Origin: Myroides sp. WP-1
Lineage (GTDB): Bacteria; Bacteroidota; Bacteroidia; Flavobacteriales; Flavobacteriaceae
Assembly: GCF_014145635.1 (NCBI RefSeq)
Contig: NZ_JACHTC010000008.1
Location: forward strand, 62,001-126,000
Direction: 5' to 3'
Length of the DNA stretch: 64,000 nucleotides
The first letter of the stretch is position 1. Each line of letters starts with the position of its first letter. A model generated the notes under the pieces. That model saw only the letters and a list, made by a program, of their open reading frames with translations, ran no database searches and was not told where the DNA came from. Position numbers and translations under genes: made by a program. Positions 24,005 to 33,503 of this stretch are shown here, piece after piece.

Positions 24005-24727
24005 ATGGATAAAGCAACTCAACACGGAACCTTGTATATGATCCCTACTACATTAGGGGATAACGAACCCATGCAAGTCCTTCCACAAGCCGTAAAAGAC
24101 ACCATTGATCGATTAAACATCTTTATTGTTGAAAACGAAAAAACGGTTCGCAAATTTATCAAGCGAATTGCTCCAGATAAGAAACAGTCAGAATTAATTT
24201 TATTTCCTTTAAATAAACACACTGATCCTGCTACACATAAGCAGTATATTCAACCGTTATTAGAAGGAAAAGATATAGGAGTAATTAGTGAGGCAGGTTG
24301 TCCGGGTATTGCAGATCCAGGGGCTGCCATTGTAGAACTAGCACACAAACAAAATCTTCGCGTATTACCTTTAGTTGGTCCTTCTTCTATTCTACTGGCT
24401 TTAATGGCTTCAGGAATGAACGGACAGAGCTTTGCTTTTAATGGTTATTTACCTATCGATAAGAATGAAAAAAAAGCGGCACTAAAAACTTTTGAACGCT
24501 TGTCTTTTGAAAAGAGTCAATCGCAAATTTTTATTGAAACACCGTATCGAAACAACCAACTGCTACAAGATTTAATTCAAACCTTACATCCCAATACGCT
24601 AGTGTGTATCGCTTGTGATATTACATTAGAAAGTGAATTCATTCAAACAAAGCCAATATCAGCTTGGAAGAGAGCTACAATCGATTTACACAAAAGACCT
24701 TGTATTTTTATTTTGCATAAAAATTAA
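24005..24727 (+). CDS. RsmI-like tetrapyrrole-methylase-fold SAM methyltransferase
   Basis: A 240-residue protein of the TP_methylase fold. GTLYMIPTTLGDNEP at the N-terminus, SEAGCPGIADPGAAIVELAH near residue 95 and LVGPSSILLALMASG near 125 match the RsmI family, which 2'-O-methylates C1402 of 16S rRNA with SAM. The YLPIDKNEKK block fits as well. It is somewhat shorter than E. coli RsmI and resembles the second, RsmI-like copy carried by many Bacteroidota, so the exact rRNA target is uncertain. Confidence 0.85.
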   Translation: MDKATQHGTLYMIPTTLGDNEPMQVLPQAVKDTIDRLNIFIVENEKTVRKFIKRIAPDKKQSELILFPLNKHTDPATHKQYIQPLLEGKDIGVISEAGCPGIADPGAAIVELAHKQNLRVLPLVGPSSILLALMASGMNGQSFAFNGYLPIDKNEKKAALKTFERLSFEKSQSQIFIETPYRNNQLLQDLIQTLHPNTLVCIACDITLESEFIQTKPISAWKRATIDLHKRPCIFILHKN

Positions 24728-24729
24728 TT

Positions 24730-24860
24730 GGAAAAGAAGAAAGAGGAGAAAAGAAAGAGAAAAAACGCTCTGAACGTCTCTCCTCTTTATCTCATTAGGT
24801 TTGTATTTTATTTGATATTCGATGAATCTACGCTATGCTCTGATTTCCTCTCTCCACTTT
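24730..24860. repeat. Purine-rich tract and diverged copy of the dispersed repeat
   Basis: After the stop a gaaaagaagaaagagg-type tract is followed by ttcgatgaatctacgctatg and ctctctcc. This is a degraded version of the tgttcgatgaatctacactgcg repeat found at 38.6, 40.9 and 54.1 kb. Confidence 0.5.
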
Positions 24861-25532
24861 CTATTTAACTTTAATTGTACAGCCAATAGCTACAGTGGTA
24901 GTTTGTTCGATTGCTTTTCCTGCTAGTAAAGCATCGACTGCTTTTTCAACATATTTTTCAGAAACTTGACTAGCATCTTCATAGTTATCGTCAATAGCTC
25001 CGATGTATTTCACTATATTTTTATCTCCTTCTTTTTGCAAGATAAATACATGCGGTGTTTTTGTTGCACCATACTGAGGATATATCTTTTGGCCTTCATC
25101 TAATAAATAAGGAAATGTAAATCCTTTTTCCGTCGCTCTTATTTTCATTATTTCCAATCCATCTTCTGGCTGAACAACAGGATCATTAGGATTAATCGCT
25201 ACAACAGGATATCCTAAAGCTTTGTATTTTTTATCCAATTCAACAATGCGTTCTTCATAAGCTTGCGCATAAGGGCAGTGATTACAAGTAAAAATCACAA
25301 TAAATCCTTTTGCATCAGGAAAATTAGATAAGCTGTGTTTTTGATTATCCGTACCTATCAGACTAAAATCGATGGCAACATCTCCAATCTTATACCCCAA
25401 TACTTCTTTAAAGTCATTTACAGGCTCTATCACTTCCTCTACAGGATCAATAGCTTCTATTTTTTTTGCATCTTTCTTGCAACTCATAAGAGCCATACCA
25501 CACAGTACAGCCAAAGCTAATTTTTTAAACAT
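24861..25532 (-). CDS. Thioredoxin-fold (redoxin) lipoprotein
   Basis: A 223-residue protein with a lipoprotein signal (CGMALMSC, lipid Cys18) and a redoxin domain. VAIDFSLIGTDNQKHSLSNF starts the fold. The active-site region FTCNHCPYAQAYEERI has CNHC in place of the CGPC of thioredoxin. The conserved cis-proline context TKTPHVFILQ lies near residue 160. It is probably a periplasm-facing disulfide or peroxide reductase. The next gene upstream, 13 nt away, encodes a second thioredoxin-like lipoprotein, so the two are likely one operon. Confidence 0.82.
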   Translation of the reverse strand: MFKKLALAVLCGMALMSCKKDAKKIEAIDPVEEVIEPVNDFKEVLGYKIGDVAIDFSLIGTDNQKHSLSNFPDAKGFIVIFTCNHCPYAQAYEERIVELDKKYKALGYPVVAINPNDPVVQPEDGLEIMKIRATEKGFTFPYLLDEGQKIYPQYGATKTPHVFILQKEGDKNIVKYIGAIDDNYEDASQVSEKYVEKAVDALLAGKAIEQTTTVAIGCTIKVK

Positions 25533-25544
25533 AATTTTTAGTTT

Positions 25545-26042
25545 TTATTGGATTAATGTTTTTAGTTCTTCATAAGATAGTACTCCCTCGTGAAAATAAA
25601 TTTGTTTGCCGTTCTTATAGATAGCAGTAGCGGGAATCGCACCACTCCAAGATTTATGAATAGAGGGAATCCACTCGTTCATGCGTTTTACATCAGCTAA
25701 CAAAACCACTGGTGGCGTTAATTGATGTTCTTCGATAAAAGGTTTTACTTTCGTTTCATAGTCACTAGATCGATCTAAACTAACCAAAACCATTTCGAAA
25801 TCAGATCGCCCTTTATTCTCCTTGTACACACGTACAAAATCAGGCAGTTCTTTTACACAAGGCACACACCACGTTGCCCAAAAATTAACTACATATACTT
25901 TATTATCTTGTTGATTTACCGCTTCTATGAGTAGGTGATAATCTTCTACTACACCTTCTAAGGTAAAGGGTTCTTTTGACTCTCCGTTTTTACAACTCAC
26001 TGTTAATACAAGAAGTAGAACTGTTACTAGATATTTACGCAT
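25545..26042 (-). CDS. TlpA-type thioredoxin lipoprotein
   Basis: A 165-residue TlpA/ResA-like thiol-disulfide protein. ATG at 26042 is used because it starts a clean lipoprotein signal (LLLVLTVSC); the frame is open to 26123 but those residues are polar and non-signal-like. The active site is NFWATWCVPCVKELPDFV, and the cis-Pro loop is AIPATAIYKNGK. It is anchored by lipid and should keep envelope thiols reduced, for example during cytochrome c or protein maturation; no partner is nearby other than the redoxin lipoprotein downstream. Confidence 0.85.
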   Translation of the reverse strand: MRKYLVTVLLLVLTVSCKNGESKEPFTLEGVVEDYHLLIEAVNQQDNKVYVVNFWATWCVPCVKELPDFVRVYKENKGRSDFEMVLVSLDRSSDYETKVKPFIEEHQLTPPVVLLADVKRMNEWIPSIHKSWSGAIPATAIYKNGKQIYFHEGVLSYEELKTLIQ

Positions 26043-26109
26043 ACGATACACTTGTTTAAACAAATATAATTTTTTTTTTGTTAATTGAGTATTGGAATTC
26101 ACCACCTCA

Positions 26110-26200
26110 CCACCAACAAACAACGATCAAAAAAAAACCACTCCTACATAGGAATGGTTTTTCTATTCTTGATGATCTTCTGTTAACAGTTACCTGCTAA
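26110..26200. repeat. Intergenic element with terminator hairpin, copy 2
   Basis: Close match to 110-215: aaacaacga, then A run, hairpin aaaccactccta/taggaatggttt (26133-26146 with 26149-26162, one mismatch), then ttgatgatcttctgttaacagtta. It lies just past the stop of the 26206-26526 gene and probably terminates it. Confidence 0.65.
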
Positions 26201-26205
26201 CCAAG

Positions 26206-26526
26206 CTATTCTTTTGTTTTTTCTTTGGGATAAATAAATCCTAATCCCATTCGAGTCAACATTTTTTTTACGAAGTTCCAAAAGAACTCACGTTGACCAA
26301 ATAAAGTTCCGATACAGATCAGAATTACTTTATACATGGGAAAAATAATTAAAACATAGAGCACCCAATACAGTAAAGGATGAGTCAACCCTCTTTCTAT
26401 ACCTAGATACGTCAAAATAGGTTTCGAAATAAACGCGGCTGTTGAACCAGTAATTGCAAATACAACTAATATTATTACAACTTGAAAATTAGAAGTAAGT
26501 CCCCAACGTTGCTTTAACTTTTCCAT
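26206..26526 (-). CDS. Small membrane protein, DUF6787-like
   Basis: A 106-residue protein with two or three hydrophobic helices (residues 15-37, 48-75) and a charged C-terminus. The blocks RWGLTSNFQ, LYWVLYVLIIFPMYK and GTLFGQREFFWNFVKKMLTR resemble a conserved flavobacterial family, DUF6787 as far as I can tell. Function is unknown. It stands alone between the thioredoxin pair and threonine aldolase. Confidence 0.6.
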   Translation of the reverse strand: MEKLKQRWGLTSNFQVVIILVVFAITGSTAAFISKPILTYLGIERGLTHPLLYWVLYVLIIFPMYKVILICIGTLFGQREFFWNFVKKMLTRMGLGFIYPKEKTKE

Positions 26527-26627
26527 TTATTTATTTTAAATCTAAACAAAAGTAGTGCTTTTTTGAGTAGTAAAAAACTAATTTTTACTTAAATATAAAA
26601 GCCATTCTGTTGAATGGCTTTTATATT

Positions 26628-27653
26628 TTATAATTCGATTTGATTCAGCGTTTCTAACACATATTCATGCATTACCTCTCGATAATCTAGGTGTGTAACC
26701 AGACGCAACCAACCTTTTCCAATTTCGCTAATGAGAATATTTTTTTGTTTCAGTTTATCCAAAAACGGTTTGATATTCGCATTGTCTTCTAAGCGAAAAA
26801 CCAAGATATTCGTTTGTACAGGAAGGATTTCTTTCACCCAAGTTTTCTTGTTCAACAGCATTTCAATTTGCTTGGCTCTGTAGTGATCGCGTTGCAAGCG
26901 GCTAACGTTATTTTTCAGGGCATACAAAGCAGCAGCGGTTAGATATCCCGTTTGTCTCATACCTCCACCCATTACTTTTCTCAAGCGAACAGCACGTTGA
27001 ATCAATTCTTTTGATCCCAACAATACAGATCCCACAGGAGCACCTAAACTTTTAGAAAAGCATACAGATATAGTGTCAAACAAAGCACCAAACTGCGTTG
27101 GATGTTGAGACTTTGCTACTAAAGCATTCCATAAACGAGCACCATCTAAGTGCATTTTTATTCCGTAAGCATCACATACTTCTTTGATGCGTTCGATTTC
27201 ATTTAACTCATAACAAGCACCACCCCCCATATTTGTTGTATTTTCTAAACACACTAATTTGGTTAGTGGCAAATGAATATTGGTAGGATCGGTATAATGA
27301 TATGCGACATCTTCTGCCGTAATTCGCCCGCGGTCACCATCTACTAAGGCACAACTCACGCCGTGATTTACCGCAGCACCTCCTCCTTCGAATTGATAAA
27401 TATGAGAACTTCTATCGCAAATTAATTGATCACCTGGCTGTGTATGTAGTTTAATAGCAACTTGATTAGCCATAGTTCCTGAGGGAAAAAACAGGGCTGC
27501 CTCCATCCCAAACAACTCTGCAACAGCTGCCTCTAGTTCGTTTGTGCTTCCATCCTGTTTATAAACATCATCTCCTACCCTAGCTTTTAGCATATAATTC
27601 AACATTTCTGGAGTAGGCTTCGTAATTGTATCGCTAATTAAATTAATTTCCAT
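26628..27653 (-). CDS. ltaE: Low-specificity L-threonine aldolase
   Basis: A 341-residue PLP enzyme that cleaves threonine or allo-threonine to glycine and acetaldehyde. The ATG at 27653 gives the family start MEINLISDTITKPTPEML; the open frame upstream to 27794 crosses the divergent prfB promoter and start, so it is discarded. Conserved parts are GDDVYKQDGSTNELE, the FPSGTMANQVA block, HLDGARLWNALVA, and the PLP-lysine loop CFSKSLGAPVGSVLLG. Length is normal. It is divergent from prfB with only 46 nt between the starts. Confidence 0.93.
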   Translation of the reverse strand: MEINLISDTITKPTPEMLNYMLKARVGDDVYKQDGSTNELEAAVAELFGMEAALFFPSGTMANQVAIKLHTQPGDQLICDRSSHIYQFEGGGAAVNHGVSCALVDGDRGRITAEDVAYHYTDPTNIHLPLTKLVCLENTTNMGGGACYELNEIERIKEVCDAYGIKMHLDGARLWNALVAKSQHPTQFGALFDTISVCFSKSLGAPVGSVLLGSKELIQRAVRLRKVMGGGMRQTGYLTAAALYALKNNVSRLQRDHYRAKQIEMLLNKKTWVKEILPVQTNILVFRLEDNANIKPFLDKLKQKNILISEIGKGWLRLVTHLDYREVMHEYVLETLNQIEL

Positions 27654-27670
27654 AAATCCACAGGAATAAG

Positions 27671-27678
27671 TATTTTTG
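27671..27678 (+). promoter_or_regulatory. Predicted -7 box of prfB
   Basis: TATTTTTG matches TAnnTTTG, 21 nt before the prfB ATG. No good -33 box is seen at the right spacing. Confidence 0.4.
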
Positions 27679-27699
27679 CTTGTAAAAGTATTAAAAATT

Positions 27700-28798
27700 A
27701 TGGTAACCACAGAACAACAGAAGGACATTATTGATCGCCTTGGTGCGTTAAGGAGGTATCTTTGACGTCGATAAGAAGTTAATTGAAATCGCAAACGAAG
27801 AAGAAAAAACGTTTGCCCCCGACTTTTGGAATAACTCCAAAGAAGCGGAAATTATTGTTAAGAATCTAAAATCCAAGAAGAAATGGATTGAAGATTATGA
27901 ACAAGCGAAGAATCATTTGGAAGAACTTCAGGTATTGATTGAGTTTTACAATGCCAAAGAAGCAACAGAAGACGAAGTTGTTGAGCAGTACAAAACCACG
28001 CTTGAACTCATTGAAAATTTGGAGTTCAAAAATATGTTATCCGACGAGGGTGATAATATGAGTGCTGTATTGCAGATTACCGCTGGTGCTGGAGGTACAG
28101 AAAGTTGTGATTGGGCCTCTATGTTGATGCGTATGTACATCATGTGGTCTGAAAACAGCGGGTATAAAGTAAAAGAACTGAACTATCAAGCAGGAGAGGT
28201 TGCAGGTGTAAAAACTGTTACCTTAGAAATTGAAGGTGAATTTGCTTTTGGTTATTTAAAAGGAGAAAATGGCGTACATCGTTTAGTTCGTATCTCTCCT
28301 TTTGACAGCAACGCCAAACGCCATACGTCTTTTGCCTCTGTTTATGTGTATCCTTTAGCAGATGATACCATCGAAATAGAAATCAGCCCATCGGATATTT
28401 CTTGGGAAACCATGCGTTCCAGTGGTGCAGGTGGTCAAAACGTAAACAAAGTAGAAACGGCAGTTCGTTTACGACACCACCCTACAGGTATTATCATTGA
28501 AAACTCCGAAACACGTTCTCAATTAGATAATAAAATCAAAGCCATGCAGCTCTTGAAATCCCAACTTTACGAAATTGAGTTGAAGAAAAAACAAGCCATG
28601 CGCGATGAAATTGAAGCGAATAAGAAAAAAATTGAATGGGGATCACAAATCCGAAATTATGTGATGCACCCGTATAAATTAGTCAAAGACGTCAGAACCA
28701 GTCATGAAACAACAGATGTTGATTCCGTTATGGATGGCGAAATAGACGCTTTCTTAAAAGCTTATTTGATGATGATGGGACAACAAGAAGATGAATAG
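27700..28798 (+). CDS. prfB: Peptide chain release factor 2, with programmed +1 frameshift
   Basis: The gene starts at ATG 27700 ([19 protein letters not shown]). It reaches the classical RF2 recoding site AGGAGGTATCTTTGAC at 27751-27766: a Shine-Dalgarno-like AGGAGG, CTT, and in-frame TGA at 27763-27765. A +1 shift at CTT skips T27763 and continues [15 protein letters not shown] to the stop, giving 365 residues. RF2 terminates at UGA and UAA, and low RF2 promotes the shift, so the site is autoregulatory. The peptidyl-hydrolysis GGQ motif ([17 protein letters not shown]) is present, as is a codon-recognition domain of normal length. A simple frame starting at 27917 would miss the first 60 residues. 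Confidence 0.97.
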
Positions 28799-28810
28799 AT
28801 AAAAACGGAA

Positions 28811-28886
28811 GGTGACTATCCCAAAAAGAATTGGACAACGTTATGCGTTTTTTAAACAATGAGCTCAGTATTCTACTGGGCTCATT
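28811..28886. other. Possible insertion-sequence end remnant plus terminator
   Basis: ggtgactatcccaaaaaga followed by attggacaacg resembles the ends of IS3-family elements, but there is no transposase and no matching second end nearby. A 13-bp hairpin follows (28858-28870 with 28874-28886, one wobble, T-rich tail) and probably terminates prfB. Confidence 0.4.
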
Positions 28887-29027
28887 TCATTTTTACTTCT
28901 ACTAGTTGTAGCAATATTTTTTTATTTAACATATATTATATTAATATTATCTTAAACTAAAATTTTTAAATTAATATTTTTATTTCAAAAAGCCAATATT
29001 ATGTTTATATTTAGATAAAAAATAAAA

Positions 29028-32000
29028 ATGCCTAAACCAAAACTATACAATAAAAATATTTTTAGATTTTTATTATTCTTTTGTTCGCTGCCTCTTTTAG
29101 CCTTAGCTATCAATCGAGATACAGGTTATTTGTCCTATTTTCAAACTCCTCCTCCAATAGCTTGTGAGGAACCTATCACTGATTTGCCTTTTATTGAATT
29201 ATTTGATACTAATTCTTCAACAAAAGACTGCTGGGCGGTTTATGATGAAAATCAAGATGATATTACTTGGGAAATTAATCCTTGGGAAGGAAGTGCTAAA
29301 ATGGGATTAGAAGGAACTAGTAACCAAGTCTTTAACGATTGGCTTATCTCTCCAAAAATAACCTTAACAGGCAACCAACGTTTGCGATTCGTTTATACAC
29401 TAAAGGGACCTGATATTATTTTTCCAGATCCTCCTTTATCTGCTAATTTGGGAGTCTATCTATCTACAGAAGGAACAAATCCTGAAAATTTTACGCATAC
29501 CCTAGTCCAAAATACGCGATACAACTATAGATTTGCATATCGCGAAATTGTCATTGATTTAAAAGATGCACAAGGAAATCCCTTTGTCGGAGAGGTGAAT
29601 ATAGGATTTCATCTCACGTACACTTTGTATCTCATCGAAGGAGCAGCTTTTAATTTATACAATATCATAGTTGAGGATATTAATACTCCTATCACCCCTG
29701 CTCCTGTTGACTTACCCTATTTTACTGATTTTGAAGACAGTCCTCCCTTTGAATATGTAAATGACGACACCAATATGTGGCACATAGGATCTGCTGTCAA
29801 CCACGGTGGTTCTAATGCTCTTTATATCTCTAATGACGGTGGTGATACACATGCTGGATCAGCTATTCCACAAGCATCTTCTGCTTATATTGATATTAAT
29901 CTTTCTCCAGAAAATACAGAGTTAATCATTGAATTTGATTATTTACTCGGTGATTCTAAGAGTGTTTCTATTTTTTTAACCTCTATAAATGAACCACTCC
30001 TCCTTCGGCTTCCTATGTACAGGAGGCTTGTAGCACATATCCAAGGGATAGGAGCTGCAGTTCCCTCTAATACTGAATTTCAACACTTCAAAACCTACGT
30101 CAATCTAATTGGCACATCTACCTCAATGGGTAATCCGGTTCGGTTAGTGTTTCAATCATTTAAGAATGATGTAAACACTCTTCCAATTGCCATAGATAAC
30201 CTCTCTATTTCATATAGAAATTGTAGTACTCATTTTATCGGTCCTCATGATGTGGTTCGCCCTCTTACACTTAATTTAAGTGTAACTAATATTACTTCTG
30301 ATTCAGCTATACTAGACATGGTGAATGATAATGGAATATTTGGTCAATATGATTTTATTGTATCACCTACTCCACTCAATCTTGATACGCTCAATGATGC
30401 TACAGTTCCTACCCATGCCAATGTAACACTACCTTTTCACCTAACAGGCTTAGCCCCCCTAACGTCTTATTACGTCTATTTTCGACGCTCTTGTGGTGAA
30501 AACAATAAAGGCCGCTGGAAAAAAAACAACTCGTATTATGAATCAGAAAGGGATGAATTTAGAACTACGCAAATCCCCGCATCACTTCCTTTCTTTGATG
30601 ATTTCGAAGAAGAGTTTAACTGGGATTACAGCTCTTACTATAGGACTACTGAAAATGGTTATAAAAGTTGGTATCACGGATCTGCAACAAGTAGCACAGG
30701 CACTCATTCGCTTTACATTTCTCAAGACCAAGGAGAAACCTACACCTATTCCACAGCACAAAGAGTATTAGCTAATTTCGGTACTACCTATCGCGATATT
30801 TCTATTCCAACTGATGTTTCGGAAATAAAGATATCTTATGATTATCAAGTAGGGGGTGAAATAGATGGGCGTGCCCCCTCAGATTACTTTACACTTATTG
30901 CATCTCCACTAAGTCATATAGAACTACCCCCTTTTCTTATTAATCCCGTTCCTGACTATAATTGGTTGGAAAGCCTAAATATAATAACTCTAGGAGAGCC
31001 TTATTATGTACATTCTTCAGGGTGGAAAACAGAAACGGTCACGTTTGATGTACGAGCATACCAAGGAGAGATTATTCGTTTTGGTTTTCTTTGGCGTGTT
31101 CTCAATACAATCAACGGTGTTCAACCTCCTGCTGCTATTGATAACTTTAGAATCGAGACCTCCTCTTGTGTAAGTCCTACCGATCTGCAAGCAGACTTCA
31201 TTGACGAAGGAAACAGCGTTCAACTTTCGTGGACCCCGCAGGGAGATACAACCAAATGGGAAGTTTTTATTATAGAACAAGGAGAAAATGCTCCAACGCA
31301 AGATGATCAAGGCATTATTGTAGAAGAGCCCTCTTTACTCGTTGAAAACATTAATGAAGGAACATATTACCTGTACTACGTGCGTGCTATTTGTGATAAC
31401 CTTACACCAAACCACCAAGGATTTTGGAAAGGTCCCAAAAAGTACGGATACATCAAGCCATCTATTTGTATGGAAATCGAAGAACAAGAAATCAATTTAC
31501 CTCAAAACGAAAAAAGACAATACATTATTTGTGGAGATCAACCGCATACTCAAACTTTGAAGGCGGATTATTTTATAGACCACAAAACAGATGATTACAC
31601 CATTGAAGAAATTGTATACGAACCTCCTTTTCCTTTCTTCGGCGATGATGTTACCACTATAACAACAAACAATACTTGGTCTTCTGTTATTGACTTAGGA
31701 TTTGATTTCTGTTTCTATGACAACACCTACAATAAAGTATTGGTTTCTCCAAATAGCGCCATCACTTTTAGCATTGCTGGCATAACAGAACAAGGAAGGT
31801 ATACTCCTAATAGTAACCTAGATCTTATATTTGATCAAACAATTCCCAATGAGAGCACGGGAACCGAAGCTCCTTTTGTTAATGCCATTTTAGGAGCTAT
31901 GCAAGCCTTAGATCCAAATTCATCACCTGAAGATCACTCCGTCAACTACAAAGTATATGGAGCGTTTCCTTGTCGTGCTTTTGTTTTCAATGTCTATAAA

Positions 32001-33404
32001 TTAGCCTTAATAGGAACAAATAACACCCACTTGCAAACAACTCAAATTGTATTGTATGAAGGAACAAATGTCATTGAAGTATATGTAAATGACAGACCCG
32101 TTATTCAATCAAATAATCCGCACAACAATGCGAATGGAGTCTTGGGAATTCAAAATGCAACGGGTACGCAAGCGCGTTCTCCTTATCAGCGAAATACAGG
32201 AGCTTGGTCTGCTTATGAAGAAGCTTGGCGATTTGTACCAAATGGAACCTCTACTGTTGACTTCAAATGGTACAAAAACGAAGAAGTATTTTCGGAGGAA
32301 AAGGAAATAACGATCACCATTGATCAAGAAGACACCTATACCGCACGTGCTAGCTATACTTCTTGTACTACAGAAGAGAGAATCATTGAACGCGTTTATG
32401 ATTTTATTCGAGATGATTTCCAAATACCTGTATTGCCTAACTATTCCTTTTGTAGCGAATCTATAGATCCAGAAAAAACAGATGCTATGCCTATAGCACA
32501 ACATAAGACAACAATTCTTGAACTACTCAACGCTGAAGAAGGTGCTAATTTTGAAATTGAATTCTACTATGATGAAGCATTAACTCAGCTAGTAGAAGAT
32601 ACAATACACGTAAAAGACACACAAACCATTTATGTCAAAATAATCAATACACATACAAGCTGTACAAAAACAGCTCAATTTCAAGCAATTAGACTATTGC
32701 CTATACAAATGACTCAACTTGATAATGTGGAAGCATGTTCTGTGTATATTTTGCCTGAATTAAAAGAAAATGAAGCCTATTTCACCCAATCGAAAGGAAA
32801 AGGTAAACAATACAATGGTGGAGACACCTACGATCAACTTGGTCGATCAACACTGTATATTTACTTAGTAGAACGAGAGAATGACTGCATTACAGAAACG
32901 AGTTTTGACTTGCTCATACAAGAAAAAATAAAAGTTGCACATATACCAGATCAACGCTTAGAATGTGAAATTTTTATACTTCCTGAATTACCATTGGGCA
33001 ATCGATATTACACCGAACCTGGCGCTACAGGTGAAGAGCTGATGCCGGGTACACCTATTATTGAACCAACAACTATCTACATCTATACAAAAATAGGATC
33101 AGACGCTATTAATTGTACAGAAGAAAGTAGCTTCCACGTTGACTTTTTAGATTGCACACTACCTAAAGGTTTCTCTCCAAATGACGATGGACAAAATGAT
33201 TCCTTTGACTTGAGCAATTACGGAATATCGAGTATCAAAATATTCAATCGCAATGGTACAGAAGTATATTCTCATGGCAAAGGATATACTAACCAATGGA
33301 CAGGAAAAGATAAGAATGGAAAAAAACTTCCTCCTGGAACTTATTTTTATACCGTAATAGCCAACGGAAAACATAAAACAGGTTGGGTACACGTAAATTA
33401 CTAA
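29028..33404 (+). CDS. Large secreted protein with gliding-motility-type C-terminal domain (T9SS cargo)
   Basis: A 1458-residue protein with an N-terminal signal (FRFLLFFCSLPLLALA). It has repeated domains of about 200 residues that begin LPYFTDFED or LPFFDDFEEEFNW and contain YISNDGG and ALYIS-type strands, typical of choice-of-anchor/MAM-like beta sandwiches. A fibronectin-III-like section lies near 720-790 and Ig-like Cys-rich repeats near 1180-1370. The last 80 residues (GFSPNDDGQNDSFDL, IKIFNRNGTEVYS, LPPGTYFYTVIANG) are the gliding-motility-associated type B C-terminal domain. It is therefore exported by the type IX system and is probably an adhesin on the surface. PorX, a regulator of that system, is encoded at 58.5 kb. 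Confidence 0.88.
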   Translation: MPKPKLYNKNIFRFLLFFCSLPLLALAINRDTGYLSYFQTPPPIACEEPITDLPFIELFDTNSSTKDCWAVYDENQDDITWEINPWEGSAKMGLEGTSNQVFNDWLISPKITLTGNQRLRFVYTLKGPDIIFPDPPLSANLGVYLSTEGTNPENFTHTLVQNTRYNYRFAYREIVIDLKDAQGNPFVGEVNIGFHLTYTLYLIEGAAFNLYNIIVEDINTPITPAPVDLPYFTDFEDSPPFEYVNDDTNMWHIGSAVNHGGSNALYISNDGGDTHAGSAIPQASSAYIDINLSPENTELIIEFDYLLGDSKSVSIFLTSINEPLLLRLPMYRRLVAHIQGIGAAVPSNTEFQHFKTYVNLIGTSTSMGNPVRLVFQSFKNDVNTLPIAIDNLSISYRNCSTHFIGPHDVVRPLTLNLSVTNITSDSAILDMVNDNGIFGQYDFIVSPTPLNLDTLNDATVPTHANVTLPFHLTGLAPLTSYYVYFRRSCGENNKGRWKKNNSYYESERDEFRTTQIPASLPFFDDFEEEFNWDYSSYYRTTENGYKSWYHGSATSSTGTHSLYISQDQGETYTYSTAQRVLANFGTTYRDISIPTDVSEIKISYDYQVGGEIDGRAPSDYFTLIASPLSHIELPPFLINPVPDYNWLESLNIITLGEPYYVHSSGWKTETVTFDVRAYQGEIIRFGFLWRVLNTINGVQPPAAIDNFRIETSSCVSPTDLQADFIDEGNSVQLSWTPQGDTTKWEVFIIEQGENAPTQDDQGIIVEEPSLLVENINEGTYYLYYVRAICDNLTPNHQGFWKGPKKYGYIKPSICMEIEEQEINLPQNEKRQYIICGDQPHTQTLKADYFIDHKTDDYTIEEIVYEPPFPFFGDDVTTITTNNTWSSVIDLGFDFCFYDNTYNKVLVSPNSAITFSIAGITEQGRYTPNSNLDLIFDQTIPNESTGTEAPFVNAILGAMQALDPNSSPEDHSVNYKVYGAFPCRAFVFNVYKLALIGTNNTHLQTTQIVLYEGTNVIEVYVNDRPVIQSNNPHNNANGVLGIQNATGTQARSPYQRNTGAWSAYEEAWRFVPNGTSTVDFKWYKNEEVFSEEKEITITIDQEDTYTARASYTSCTTEERIIERVYDFIRDDFQIPVLPNYSFCSESIDPEKTDAMPIAQHKTTILELLNAEEGANFEIEFYYDEALTQLVEDTIHVKDTQTIYVKIINTHTSCTKTAQFQAIRLLPIQMTQLDNVEACSVYILPELKENEAYFTQSKGKGKQYNGGDTYDQLGRSTLYIYLVERENDCITETSFDLLIQEKIKVAHIPDQRLECEIFILPELPLGNRYYTEPGATGEELMPGTPIIEPTTIYIYTKIGSDAINCTEESSFHVDFLDCTLPKGFSPNDDGQNDSFDLSNYGISSIKIFNRNGTEVYSHGKGYTNQWTGKDKNGKKLPPGTYFYTVIANGKHKTGWVHVNY

Positions 33405-33434
33405 GTGATACTATTCATCTTTTCTAAATAATAA

Positions 33435-33475
33435 AAAAGGTTCGAGAGCATGTTAAGCTTTCGAACCTTTTCTTT
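33435..33475. terminator. Bidirectional terminator between convergent genes
   Basis: Fifteen-base stem (33435-33449 with 33457-33471, one G-T wobble), loop atgttaa, A run before and T run after. It serves the secreted-protein gene and the convergent regulator gene. Confidence 0.9.
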
Positions 33476-33503
33476 ATACCGCTATTCTGTCATTAAAAAA
33501 TAT

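Noticed and set aside
27654..27794. N-terminal extension of threonine aldolase by 47 residues
   Set aside because: It would cover the prfB start and promoter, and the extra residues do not resemble the family or a targeting signal.
27917..28798. prfB starting at 27917
   Set aside because: The true gene starts at 27700 and includes the programmed frameshift; the first 60 downstream residues would be lost.
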